Origin: Favolaschia claudopus
Lineage: Eukaryota > Basidiomycota > Agaricomycetes > Agaricales > Mycenaceae
Direction of reading: 5' to 3'
Assembly: GCA_037176885.1 (NCBI GenBank)
Contig: JAWWNJ010000083.1
Coordinates: forward strand, 372,001 to 436,000
Length of the DNA stretch: 64,000 nt
Position 1 is the first letter of the stretch; the number at the start of each line of letters is the position of its first letter. Shown here piece after piece: positions 11,085-21,468 of this stretch. The notes below the pieces were generated by a model. The model saw only the letters and a program-made list of their open reading frames with translations, did no database searches and was not told the DNA's origin. The translations under genes and the position numbers were made by a program.

Positions 11085-14000
11085 CTAAACAGAGCTGCTA
11101 GCACCCGCCGAAACGAACAAAGCCTCAAACTCCTCCGGGGTCTGCCCAATCACGCCAAACGCATTCTGCAGTGTACGCCCGAGATTCTCCAGCTCGACCG
11201 TCACTCCTTTCATCGTGAGCGCGTAGGCGAAGAAGAGAAGCTGCCGGGATCCTTTGACTTCGCGGTTCCGCACAACATCGAGTTTCCTAATGGCGGCGAC
11301 CTGTTGATGAAACCGTGAATATCTGGTGAACATGCACAACAACATATGGACACATACCAAGCGTTGGCGTGAAGCCTCGGCAGGAGGCAGATAAGGAGGC
11401 AGCGGTGCCTTTAGACGGAACGCAGATGCAAGTGTCGAGAAACTGAGAATGATATTCCCAACCATCTCCCGGCGCTCCTTATTGACGGGGAGGATGAAGT
11501 CGTTCCGGACAGACTATAAACGCCCCAGTCAGGACGGTTCATGCGGATCGAAAGCGAGTAGCATACAGTATACCATTCCTCTCGCGTAGTGACACACCGC
11601 ATGCTATGCAGCTTATCCAGAATCGTCTGGAAACTGGTCAAAATACCACGGTACAGCTGCACGGGGAACGGCCCCTTCAGACGCGGCTCGTGTTGTGTCT
11701 GCGCAAGAAGCCCTTGCAGTTCTATCAACTTGATTTGCAAGTGCAGCTCCCTGAACCCCTGCCTCAGCATGCGCCTCAGTTGATGCAGAAGGTGCTCACA
11801 TTGCCATGAACTCCTTGATAGAGTTGCTCAACTTCTTTTCAGGTGTTAACGCTCCGGTTTCATTTTCGGGTCCTTCATAGTCCTCCACGCCGTCAGTCAA
11901 GTCGGGCGCATACGAATTCGAGGTGACCAGACGAGTGTAAAGCCAGCCGATATTCAAGCAGAATCTAGCAGACTTGAGAAGGTATATTGAGAGTAAAACG
12001 ATCCACTCAACTCGCCAAGCGCCTTACTGAGCTCCCGTCTGGCTTCAGCCGGCCACCAAAACCTCGACACCAAAGCGGCATACACCACTCCAACCGTGAC
12101 AGCGATGGCGCGTCGGAAAGCTATGTCCACAGCTGAAATATCTTTCTCTCGTAGATTATAGCTGCTCATACGATCAACGAATAGAAGCTGACGCTGGGGA
12201 GCGACACTCACCAATACAAACAGGTCAGGTTATACGTGAGCAGGACGAAACGGGCTGCTGAGATGTAGGCTGGCTTTGCTACGATATAGTAGAAACAAGG
12301 GATAGAAAAAAAGACACCGAAGATGCAAAGCACAACGGCATCGTCGGGGAAGAGGGTGTACACCCCGGCAGCTACTCCTGCTCCTAGACTGCGTTCCGTG
12401 AGTTGGCAATCTTGATAAACAGGAAATGAATTCATACAGCGTCCCGAGAACACGATGAAGACTTAGGAAATTCGTCTGACATCAACTCAGCAACCTGAGA
12501 ACGAGGAAAGAATTGTGAACGACTCACAGCGCCAATGGTTGGTGAGATCACAATGAAGAACTGAGTATCCCTCTGAGAAACAGTGCCAGCACATACAAAA
12601 ACATGCACCCACCGAAATCAACGCCCAGTCACCCCAATACTCCACAAAATACGGCCGCGTGGTATCAAAGAACGCAGGGGCCGCCAAAAGCGCCGTCGCC
12701 ATCCCCGCCTTGACCGCATACTTCGTATCGTTCTCCCCCAATCGATTCCCTGTCCGCCACATCCACTGCTTCACCTTCCCGATCCACGTCAACCGCTCGT
12801 ACCCCGGCGTCTGTATCGTGTTCGGCGCATGCGGACGGACTTTCGGAAATGACGGGTGCGTGCGGCGATGTGCGGGGACTATGTATTGGGCTGAAAAGCA
12901 AGATCATCTCAGTGTGAAGAATACGGTGGATCAAGTAGTTAGAGGCCTTACAGAAGCGCCGCCTTAACCCCGCCGGTTCCCCATCTTTACGAAGGTGTCG
13001 GGACGCACGAGGACTGCTTGAGGTTGATTTCTCCCTACTCGAACAACATCGGAAGATTCGCGTCCACCAGCTAGGTCGATTTACCCGCGCATGCTCAAGA
13101 CTATATATCCGATTCATCGCATCCACAAGCGACACCAGCTCTCCCGCAAACTCTTGCATAGTGAAGATGAAGCTGCATATAGGGAATCAATGCAAAAACT
13201 CAGCCAAACAGTGGTGAGAAAGCGCATACAAGTACACCAAGAAGACATGCTCATTCTCAGAACCGAGAACTTCAGTGTTCTCCGAGAGTATGCTGTCTCG
13301 CAAATCGGCAGGGAACTCAGAGGCAGCGCTACGCCGGTAGAGTCGCAAAACAGCATGATTCGAGGTGCTTTCGAACCGCACCAGCGCACGTTCGATACCA
13401 TCAACGAGTTCCAAAAACTCATGCTGCTCTATGGGATTGTGCTTGCTCCGGCGCTGGGATCGCACGAATGCTTCCCGCATCCGCAGGAGGGATGAGCTAC
13501 AGGTCGTCTGAAAAGAAAGATTAAGAAGACTATGGCGAATACTTGGCAACAACTGAACATACCGACAGTGCTTTCAGGGGCGGGCCAAGATCATCCACCA
13601 AGTCGCCAAACATCTCCGCAGCAGCTTTGAGCATGACCGTCTCCTCATCTTGCTCCTGTTCCTCCTCCTCCTCCTCCTCCTCTTCCATCACAACCGACAC
13701 AACTTCCGCCCTCTGCTTCCCGTTCCCATTCGACGCTTTCTTGTTCTGCATCACAACACCGGCTTTGGTCAGATCATATTGCAAACGCGTCCCGCCTCGT
13801 AGTCCATTAAGATGCTGGGCCAGCCTATTCAAACTGTCCACTGCATCTTCGTACGCCCGACCAAGTCGCCCCCCGGGCGTATCTCCCTTCCCTTTGAACC
13901 ACTCGCTCTGCGCCTCCTTCAGGTTCCTTTTAAGACTCGTGAAGCTACTTTGATGGTTGGCGACAGCTTTCATGAGCCGCTCCTGACTTGGCTGCTGGAG

Positions 14001-15255
14001 ACCCTCCTCGAGAAGAAAGGCGTTGGTGAGCAGAGTCAGAAGCGTGGAGAATGAGTCGAGGGTCTTGGTCATATTGGCCTGCAGGAAGGAGGTGGCAGAC
14101 TGGGGCCAAATGGCGTAGCAGACGAGATTGGAAGTCACGGAGCCGCAGATGACGATAAAGGACACTTGAAGAAGAGTCTGCAACCCTCCTTCCTTGACGA
14201 GGCTGGGAAAGGCGTTAGAGAGACTTGAATGGATGCACAAGACAACATACACGACGAAGATGATGATAGCAGTCATACTGCAAGCCGTGTTGAACGACGG
14301 ACTGGCCATGTAGACCTTCATCCACGCCACGACACTCATGCCAACGCCAATCCACGCAATCACTAAGAAATCCGCCAGCCATTCCCAACCGGGTTTCCTC
14401 TCGAGCCACCAGAACATCGACATCGACGATAAACATACAAAAGCCGAATAGACCAGACCCATGAAGCAGTACAAGTCCGCCTCGACCATCGCGCCCATGG
14501 TTTTCGCGGGGTTGAAGTACACCATCCTGGGTGCAATCAGAAAGGAAGACTCGGCGAGATAGAACGACGCACACAGTCGCAACCATATGCCCACTAGGCG
14601 ACGGTCGCCGCTCGCGATCTCCATAGGTCGTCAGGTCGCTGATGAAGCTCGAGAGATATGGCGAGAATGTGAAGAGAGACGCGATGAAGTATGCGATAAC
14701 GCATTTAAGGATGTTGCGGTACAGTACAGGGACGGCAGGAATAGAGATCCATGGTTTAGATGGCGCCGTTTCTACAGTTCTCCGAGTAACAGTTGAGCTG
14801 GACGAGTCGGAATCATAATCCTCATCCTCTTGTGGATGGTGAACCATCAGAAAGTCGTGCGGCTGCGTAGCTTGTGTCGGAGACTGGGTTTGCATCGGCA
14901 AGTCGAGGAAAGGGTCCCCATCCTCTGTCAGGATATTTGATTTGGTGGTTTTTCTCGGTGTAGACCTCGATGTTCCACCAGTCCAGAGCTGGGCTTCGTT
15001 CTCCATGAGTTGACCAAAGACCGACCACCTGTCGTCCTTCGCGGGCGTGGTTTTGACGAACGGAGACCCTGACGCGGTACGATTCAAGGGGGGAGGTGCC
15101 CTCCGTTTTCCCGTCGAAGAAGCACTTGAGCTGAAACTACCAAACATAGAACTAGAGCTTCCGGAATCACCGGGGACGGTGCTATAGCGTAAGCTGGGTC
15201 CATTTGCGTTGTCTTCTTGCCGATCCGGGAGATCTATGGCTGTTGTAGCAGACAT
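11085..15255 (-). CDS. Bre4-like / DUF2421 putative ER or vacuolar membrane transporter (aromatic acid exporter superfamily)
   Basis: Long spliced gene, start ATG at 15255 (MSATTAIDLPDRQ), stop at 11085. The first about 200 residues are Ser/Thr-rich and look disordered, with KPWISIPAVPVLYRNILKCV leading into the first membrane block. The block HMVATVMVYFNPAKTMGAMV is rebuilt by removing a short intron after 14640. Membrane spans and ERKPGWEWLADFLVIAWIGV follow. This is the ArAE_2 N-terminal region typical of yeast Bre4 (brefeldin-A sensitivity) relatives. A long helical, charged middle region contains a Glu run coded by a CTC/CTT-type microsatellite (13661-13682). A second membrane block (VFFSIPCFYYIVAKPAYIS) and the DUF2421 C-terminus (RFWWPAEARRELSKALGE) complete it. 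Expected cargo: organic anions; unproven. Exon borders in 11500-13200 are only approximate. Confidence 0.82.
13655..13692 (-). repeat. CTC-trinucleotide microsatellite coding poly-Glu
   Basis: The run of CTC units on the plus strand encodes a Glu stretch with a few Gln in the cytosolic part of the DUF2421 protein. Such runs vary in length between strains. Confidence 0.8.
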
Positions 15256-15607
15256 TCCGCATGAACAAGACCAGAGACACGAATTTGAAAGCTTTTGAAC
15301 AGAAAAGAAATTCAGATGAATTTCTGGTGATTCGTAGACCTGTTTCGTCCTTCATTTCGATATAATCATTAGACGAGACATACAAGAGCTGGGCAGCGAG
15401 ACAACGAAGGTCGTGGTTCGGTGCAACATAGAATTGTCACATTGTCACGCAAATGACGGACATGATCGCCAAATTCTGCTTACTCAGGCAAATATTGTCG
15501 AGTATACAAGTGTCTGACATTACATGGTAGGACGGAGAGCAAGACGTAGATGCATCAAGTTGGGTTATAAATGAGTAGAATCAAGATGTCTGCGTATAGG
15601 TTAGAGT
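15256..15607. other. Intergenic region
   Basis: About 350 bp between the Bre4-like start and the stop codon of the first F-box gene. No gene seen; it should contain the Bre4-like promoter and the F-box terminator. Confidence 0.6.
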
Positions 15608-17217
15608 TCAATGAATGACCTGGCGAGGTAAACCACTCCAAGGTGTGACAGGCCAATGAGTCCCTGAAGGCCCTTTTTCGGGGAAAATGGCAATATCGAA
15701 ACCCTGAGCGATGTATGCTTGAACTTGAGGCGACAGGAGGTATCTTAGCTGCTCCTCATCCAATTCCTCTCGAAGCGAGATGCGAACGCGCTGTAATGGA
15801 TATAGGAGTTCCTGTTCGGCGCGGGCATTCAAGAATGCCTCCAAAGTGCTCTTGCTCAAAGCTGAAGAACTCCTGACGTCGAGTTCCTGCAGTCGCGGGC
15901 AAATGGTGCGATCCATGAGATGTTGCATGAGCTGAGTCGTATCACAAGACTGGTCGCTGGATTGATTTGCACTAGGCTCGACCACAAGTCTGACAAGAGA
16001 GGGGAAAGATCGCAGAATTTCAGGAAGTGACTGTGAACCCAGTGTGTCCAACTGAACCGCAAGGTACTCGAGAAGTGGCAATTTTGCTCCGAGAGAAGCA
16101 AGTGAGAAAGGTTCGGAGCCAGCATTCGAGCTTGTTAAGGTGACTTGCAAATGGCGTAGATGAGGCATGGACAGAGAATCAGCGATGATCGTCAAATTCC
16201 ACGATGGCAAGACACAGAGTGGGGTGATGATAATCTGTCTAAGCACGGTAGCACCGCCGACACTGGCATTGAACCCAAAACGATTGCTGCTTCGTCGTCG
16301 GTTTTCAGAGTGGCACAGAAGGATACGAGCCGAGAACATTTCCCGAGCAGGATAATCATATTCGATAGGGAAAGAGAGCCGCTGGTACCGCTGATACCTG
16401 AACCGGATTGAAGATCAAGTTGCGTGAGCTGCTGCCATGCTACTAGCGGGATCTCGAGCACAATGTTAAGGTCATCATGCGAAAACAGGTTGAGAGTCCG
16501 TAGGCTTGGACTATTCAACAGTTTGAGCTGCATGGCGAGAAAAGTCGATCCATGGAGTGTGAAGGACACCAAATTAGGTGCTTGATCAATTTCTCTGAGA
16601 GTTTGTACCATGTGGGGTGACGGATCGGTGAATACAACATCATGCCACCTCAGTGAATGTGTCTTCAAGGACTTGGCCAATGCTAGGAGATCATCCTCCG
16701 AGCGAAGCATCTCGCCCAACTGCCAGCGTTTTATGTTATCCCAGACGGAGAGCGACAGCGGACAGGCTGCGCCGCGCTTTAACCAGTCGTCCACAGCTGA
16801 ACCGCGCGGATCTCTGGCCAGAATAAAATCGACGGGGATATGGAGAGACGCCCAAAGTCTCGGCATAGACATTGCAGCTTTTCTCCATGCACTACAGATC
16901 CGCCAGAGGAGCAACGGAGCTTCGTGGGCACTCATCACAGAGTTTCGGCGCATCACAGAGATTCCACCCGCTGGAAGACAAGCCAAGAATATATTTTCCA
17001 GGAGATCCGTATGAAGACGGCGAGGATATGATATTAACGCCTTTTGAGCGTTAATGAAAGCCTGGAGTTTCTCTCGCTTTTCGGATAGCTCGCGAATACA
17101 CCCATCCAGTTGATCTAACTGTTCTGTGTGCGAAACGAGGTCTAATTGAATCTGGCTAATTTCTTCATCGGTGGGAATGTAGTTGGTGCCGAAGTGGTCT
17201 GCGAAGGGAGAGTACAT
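15608..17217 (-). pseudogene. F-box protein, subfamily A copy 1, with a frameshift
   Basis: Start ATG at 17217 (MYSPFADHFGTNYIPTDEE), a coiled-coil of about 60 residues, then the F-box-like core (RRLHTDLLENIFLACLP, APLLLWRICSAWRKAAMSMP, PRLWASLHIP) and leucine-rich C-terminal repeats as in its paralogues at 19465, 28586 and 37049. The frame breaks near 16235-16245: the first part stops at about 16192, while homology continues in another frame (IIADSLSMPHLRHLQ to the stop at 15608). A phase-compatible GT-AG pair at this place would be under 25 bp, so an intron is unlikely. Either a true loss-of-function frameshift or a base error. If intact it would be a substrate adaptor of an SCF ubiquitin ligase. 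It shares a 182-bp divergent promoter with copy 2. Confidence 0.75.
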
Positions 17218-17282
17218 GCAGATAGCAGAGTGAACAGCCAACACGAAGGTAAACTTGAGTCTTGAGGTAAACAGAGAAAGTC

Positions 17283-17298
17283 ACTAACCCTAACCCAA
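17283..17298 (-). promoter_or_regulatory. Telomere-repeat-like promoter element shared by F-box A copies 1 and 2
   Basis: On the minus strand the element reads GGGTTAGGGTTAGTGACTT. It is about 67 bp before the start of copy 1 and about 100 bp before copy 2. An 18-base core is identical in the promoter of copy 5 at 36951. Confidence 0.5.
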
Positions 17299-17399
17299 CC
17301 GGAAGTTTCCTTCCTTTGTTCTTTTCAGCTTTTCTCCACGACATCGTTCCAAGCTTGCCACTCGAACCGCTGCACCGTGAAGCGGGATAGAAAATCTCA

Positions 17400-19097
17400 A
17401 TGTACTCACCTTTTCAGTCGAAACTGGGTACTAATTATCGTGCTCGCGATGACGAAGTTCCCCAAATTCGGTCTCTCCTGGTTCAACCCTTGTCCCGCAT
17501 GCAGGAAATAGATACCGAAATCGCGGAATTGTACAAAGCTATTGATGCACTACGCAGCGAAAAAGCGACTCTCAGATCATATATTCGGAATCATCGCGCT
17601 CTCATAGCCCCAATCCAACGAATTCCCCCCGAGATTCTCTCTGAAATATTCGTGGCTTGTCTTCCGAAAGAGCGTAATTGCGTTATGAGTGCCACAGAAT
17701 CCCCCATGCTCCTGGGTCGCGTGTGTAGCTTGTGGAGGACCCTGTCGCATTCGATCCCTCGTCTTTGGTGCCGCCTCCACATTGTGGAACCAGAGCTGAG
17801 TTCCGCGTCGACACAGGTTGTCCGCAAAGAGAAGTACGCTCAATGGGCAGAAGCTGCCAAGGATTGGCTGGAGCGGTCGGGCCAGAGTCCGCTCTCTATA
17901 TCGCTAACTGGTGACGATGACGATCGCCATGCTACGGACGTCACTGCCATCTTACAGGTTCTCATTCCATTCGCATATCGTTGGCAGAATATCTCGGTAC
18001 GGGCGTCCCTGGCAGCTCTGGAGTGCCTCTCGAGTATATCGGAGCAGGACGTTCCGATGCTCACGCGGCTGCATATCCAACGGGCTCCCTCCTCCCCCGA
18101 TTCAGCGCAGTGGCCAGCCCTTCAATTCCTGAGCGGCCCACGTATCGCTCATTTTTCTTTGAGTGGTAGGCACGGAAACATCCCTTCGTTACCCGTACGA
18201 TGGTCCCAATTGCGCTCCCTCTCCATCAGGAGTAATGGGCGTTCCGTGACTAACGAAGCAGCTATGCAAGTTCTCTCCTTGTGCCCCCGCCTCGAAGCAT
18301 GCGAGCTGACCATCAGCAATCGCATCCCCCGCCCTCTCACTGGGACGATCCTTGAGCTTCCCCATCTGCGTTCGCTCACACTGGACAGCCAAGGGCCCCA
18401 TTCGCTGTACGCAGTGGACGGATTGTTCAGCCGTCTCTCCTTGCCTGGTCTGCTGCATCTAGTCGTTCTCGGGCTTGGTTTGAAGACCAATGGCGCAGCT
18501 CCCTTATTAGCCACCTCCCCTTGCCTCCAAAGTCTCGAGATGAACCCTGATGTGTTCAACAAACAAACTTTCATAGGAATATTGAATGCCCTACCCTTGA
18601 CCGTCCAACGAATCAAATTTTTCGGTGGACAAGGACTGCGTGAGGCCGAGTTTACCATGGATGACGATATCCTTGCAAAACTCACTCCCTCTACCTGTCC
18701 CAGCTTGCAAGAGCTCCACATCAATGACAGCAATTCCATTTCGGACCAGGCTCTGCTCGAATTCATCGTAGCCATGATGAGCGTCAGCTCTCCCACCCTC
18801 CGACTCGTAGACGTGTATTTTGTGCGGCCCAAGCAAGTGGATATCCACAGGCAGATCCAGCTGCTCTTGGATGCTGGGCTACGAGTCGAACTTGACTACG
18901 AATCGGATGATTATGAGCTGCCGGGGGCTTCCCCGTGGAAAAATCTTCCAGACGAAGATAAAGCCGAGACAGCCCAGCTTACTTCAAATATTCCCTACTC
19001 GATCTCTACTCTGTCCGAATCTTCTGACTTGCCAGCTGGTTTCGTTGAGTTGGCTAAACGCAGCAAAAGGCTGCTGCGAAAATTTGGAAAGGCATAG
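17400..19097 (+). CDS. F-box protein, subfamily A copy 2
   Basis: Single-exon gene of 565 codons. MYSPFQSKLGTNYRARDDE opens the protein, keeping the G-T-N-Y signature. A coiled coil follows (about residues 20-65), then the F-box-like core IQRIPPEILSEIFVACLP with SPMLLGRVCSLWRTLSHSIP and PRLWCRLHI (about 70-125), and Leu-rich repeat-like segments to about residue 480. It is the most diverged intact A copy: its C-terminal tail (residues 500-565, with Ser/Asp-rich stretch and LAKRSKRLLRKFGKA) is absent from the others. Probable SCF substrate receptor, substrate unknown. Divergently transcribed from copy 1. Confidence 0.88.
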   Translation: MYSPFQSKLGTNYRARDDEVPQIRSLLVQPLSRMQEIDTEIAELYKAIDALRSEKATLRSYIRNHRALIAPIQRIPPEILSEIFVACLPKERNCVMSATESPMLLGRVCSLWRTLSHSIPRLWCRLHIVEPELSSASTQVVRKEKYAQWAEAAKDWLERSGQSPLSISLTGDDDDRHATDVTAILQVLIPFAYRWQNISVRASLAALECLSSISEQDVPMLTRLHIQRAPSSPDSAQWPALQFLSGPRIAHFSLSGRHGNIPSLPVRWSQLRSLSIRSNGRSVTNEAAMQVLSLCPRLEACELTISNRIPRPLTGTILELPHLRSLTLDSQGPHSLYAVDGLFSRLSLPGLLHLVVLGLGLKTNGAAPLLATSPCLQSLEMNPDVFNKQTFIGILNALPLTVQRIKFFGGQGLREAEFTMDDDILAKLTPSTCPSLQELHINDSNSISDQALLEFIVAMMSVSSPTLRLVDVYFVRPKQVDIHRQIQLLLDAGLRVELDYESDDYELPGASPWKNLPDEDKAETAQLTSNIPYSISTLSESSDLPAGFVELAKRSKRLLRKFGKA

Positions 19098-19464
19098 ACA
19101 GAGATTTTAGATTCAAATACTCCATTGACTTGTCGTATCCGAGAGAATTGTGAATACCATCTAGAGATTCCACCACGAAAAATTGTATCATGATGCCGGA
19201 TAGTTCAAATACTTAATCAGGAGGGATTGCTAGTGACTTGCTGAAATTTTCGTCCCGAGAATGGTAGTTTAAATTCGAGTCTCGAGGGCCTCGAGGCGAA
19301 TGTTAAATACACTCAGCAGCAGTATATCGAGCCAGATCACCCAGCAGGTGCTGTGATTTTTCGCGATTGCTCTGTGGACAAGGAGCAAGGCAGGTTAGCT
19401 TGGGGTTAGGGTTACCGCTTAGAGGCTCTTACGCGAAACCACCACGGTGCTTCCTTCCACAGTC
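19098..19464. other. Intergenic spacer between F-box A copies 2 and 3
   Basis: About 370 bp, no gene. Holds the terminator of copy 2 and the promoter of copy 3, including the GGGGTTAGGGTTACC element at 19402-19416. Confidence 0.6.
19392..19416 (+). promoter_or_regulatory. Telomere-repeat-like element upstream of F-box A copy 3
   Basis: GGTTAGCTTGGGGTTAGGG followed by TTACC, ending about 50 bp before the ATG at 19465. Same TTAGGGTTA core as in the other subfamily-A promoters. Confidence 0.5.
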
Positions 19465-21069
19465 ATGGAATCGCGGTTTACTCATCGCTTTGGCACCAAT
19501 TATGTTCCTACCGACGAAGAAATTGAAGAGATCAGAGCTGATCTTCTCTGGCGGACCGAAGAGTTAGCCCGAATTGACGAACAAATTCGGGAGCTCCACG
19601 AGCAGCGAGATAAACTCCAGGCATACATTGAACCGCGCAAGGCCTTGATATCTCATCCTCGACGTCTGCCTCTTGACCTTCTCGAGACGATATTTCTTGC
19701 GTGCCTTCCGACGGGTAGAAATGCTGTGATGAGCGCGCAGGAAGCTCCCTTACTCCTTTGCAGAATTTGCAGCGCATGGCGGATAGCTGCGCTCTCTATG
19801 CCCAGACTGTGGGCGTCCTTGCATATCCCCACGGAGTTCATTGTTGCCAAACCAAACATACGCCGTCCTGCCGTCGAGCAATGGCTGACCCGAGCAGCTG
19901 CTTCTGCTCTGCATCTGTCTCTTTGTGATATGTTGACACCATGGCAAGAGCCAATGCCTTCGACAGATCAAGTTGCAGCATTATTCGAGTCTGTTGCAAA
20001 ATTTTCCCCAGGGTGGCAGAATCTGGAGTGCACCTGGATAACCGACGTAACAGCTCGAGCGCTTGCAGGAATACATACACCGCGCTTGGAGTCGTTTACA
20101 TTCACAGCAGGAGAACTCACCTATCTTTCGCACTTCGGCCAACTTCTCAATAGTCCCCGCTTACGAGCAGTCTCCCTGTCTTCATCGGAGCTACCTTTTG
20201 TGCCGACTCTCCCAATTGCGTGGCACCAGCTGACCACTCTCGTCGTTCAGTGTCCCCGAGACGGCCCCTCCTCTTCGATATCCCTGGGCGATATCATCTC
20301 CCTCCTCCAGAAGTGCCCCCAGCTCGTGTCATTCCAAGTTACACCCACATTGAACGATTTTCTGTTTGATTATCAGTCATTGTCAGTCACAATGTCTTTT
20401 TTGGAAGAATTTTTTGTCGTCCCTCCACAATTGCTTTTTCAAGGCTGGTACCTGGCCTGCATCATACACTGTGTTTCGATGCCAAAGCTCCGCCGCCTTC
20501 ACTTCCCCCTAGTAGAGAACGTCGGATCTGAATCTGATCAATTTTCTCTTGCCTCCGTCGGAGAAAAATATCCTCTCATTGAAGATCTTGCGATGCATTC
20601 AGGCCCGCCCAATTCCCCCGCGCCGCTAAATGTTTTGCATTCTTTTCCGGCTCTCACAAGACTCGTAGTCAATGCTTGTCACATCATTCCAGAAGAGAAC
20701 GATGCGTGGGGCAACATCTGGGAGTCCCAAAGGAATCTGTGTGGCACAGCCCGGCTCATAGAAACCCTTCTCGACACCACCGTGTGTCCTCGTCTACAGG
20801 AGCTCGAAATCATGGAGGCCAGAAATTTGGACAAACGCATCCTAGTTACATTTCTCTCAGCTCGGGTGCAGGTGGAGTCTGCCTGCCAGTTACGTAGCCT
20901 CAGCATCTCATTCCAAACTGCATGGAGCGAACCGATGATCCCGTACCTCTCCCCAACCGAGAGTGAACACTATGGATCACTGGGTTTGACCATCTCCTTC
21001 TTTCCGCGTACTCTACAAAAGCCCCAATATGCTCGTTTCAGCTCTCCTTGGCTGGGTTTGCCGCCGTGA
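19465..21069 (+). CDS. F-box protein, subfamily A copy 3
   Basis: Single exon, 534 residues from the ATG at 19465 (MESRFTHRFGTNYVPTDEE). I chose this ATG because it aligns with the starts of copies 4 and 5; the frame upstream has no ATG. Coiled coil IDEQIRELHEQRDKLQAYI, F-box core SHPRRLPLDLLETIFLACLP, LLLCRICSAWRIAALSMP, PRLWASLHIP, then Leu-rich repeats ending with the conserved block CPRLQELEIMEA. The end SPWLGLPP matches SPWTGLPP in copy 4 and PWTGLLP in copy 5. Intact. Probable SCF adaptor; substrate unknown. Confidence 0.9.
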   Translation: MESRFTHRFGTNYVPTDEEIEEIRADLLWRTEELARIDEQIRELHEQRDKLQAYIEPRKALISHPRRLPLDLLETIFLACLPTGRNAVMSAQEAPLLLCRICSAWRIAALSMPRLWASLHIPTEFIVAKPNIRRPAVEQWLTRAAASALHLSLCDMLTPWQEPMPSTDQVAALFESVAKFSPGWQNLECTWITDVTARALAGIHTPRLESFTFTAGELTYLSHFGQLLNSPRLRAVSLSSSELPFVPTLPIAWHQLTTLVVQCPRDGPSSSISLGDIISLLQKCPQLVSFQVTPTLNDFLFDYQSLSVTMSFLEEFFVVPPQLLFQGWYLACIIHCVSMPKLRRLHFPLVENVGSESDQFSLASVGEKYPLIEDLAMHSGPPNSPAPLNVLHSFPALTRLVVNACHIIPEENDAWGNIWESQRNLCGTARLIETLLDTTVCPRLQELEIMEARNLDKRILVTFLSARVQVESACQLRSLSISFQTAWSEPMIPYLSPTESEHYGSLGLTISFFPRTLQKPQYARFSSPWLGLPP

Positions 21070-21468
21070 AGACTGCATTATAGGAATTGTGTCTTGATTC
21101 CGTTGGTATTCGTGTATATAAGTAATGCAGTGCGGTTCCCGGTTATTCTCGAGATATATGCAGTCCACACATATGTACTGCGCGTTGAATCTGGTACAAT
21201 AATTGAATGGTTTTCTCCGTATGACCGAAGGACTGCCAAAACGTGGCGGTCACTCAGCTTTAAGAAGTTTCCCAAATCAAGTCCGTAACATTGAGTACAC
21301 TATGTTCGCTGCACAATAACCTATAACAGAGCTGAATAATGTATGTGTACGTGGAAGCAGGGGAAGGAGGGATACGTGGTATAGAAATCATCATCGTGTA
21401 GATAGAAGTGTAGAGTGTAAGAAGTCCCAGGTGCACCGAATACAATAGTTGAGTTTAATGCGCAGTCC
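21070..21468. other. Intergenic spacer between convergent F-box and NIPA genes
   Basis: Two convergent 3' ends meet here. No gene or structured repeat seen. Confidence 0.6.

Noticed and set aside
17284..17297. Interstitial TTAGGG repeat as evidence of an ancient telomere fusion
   Set aside because: Only about two repeat units are present and the element recurs at the same distance in related promoters, so a promoter motif or duplicated flank explains it better.
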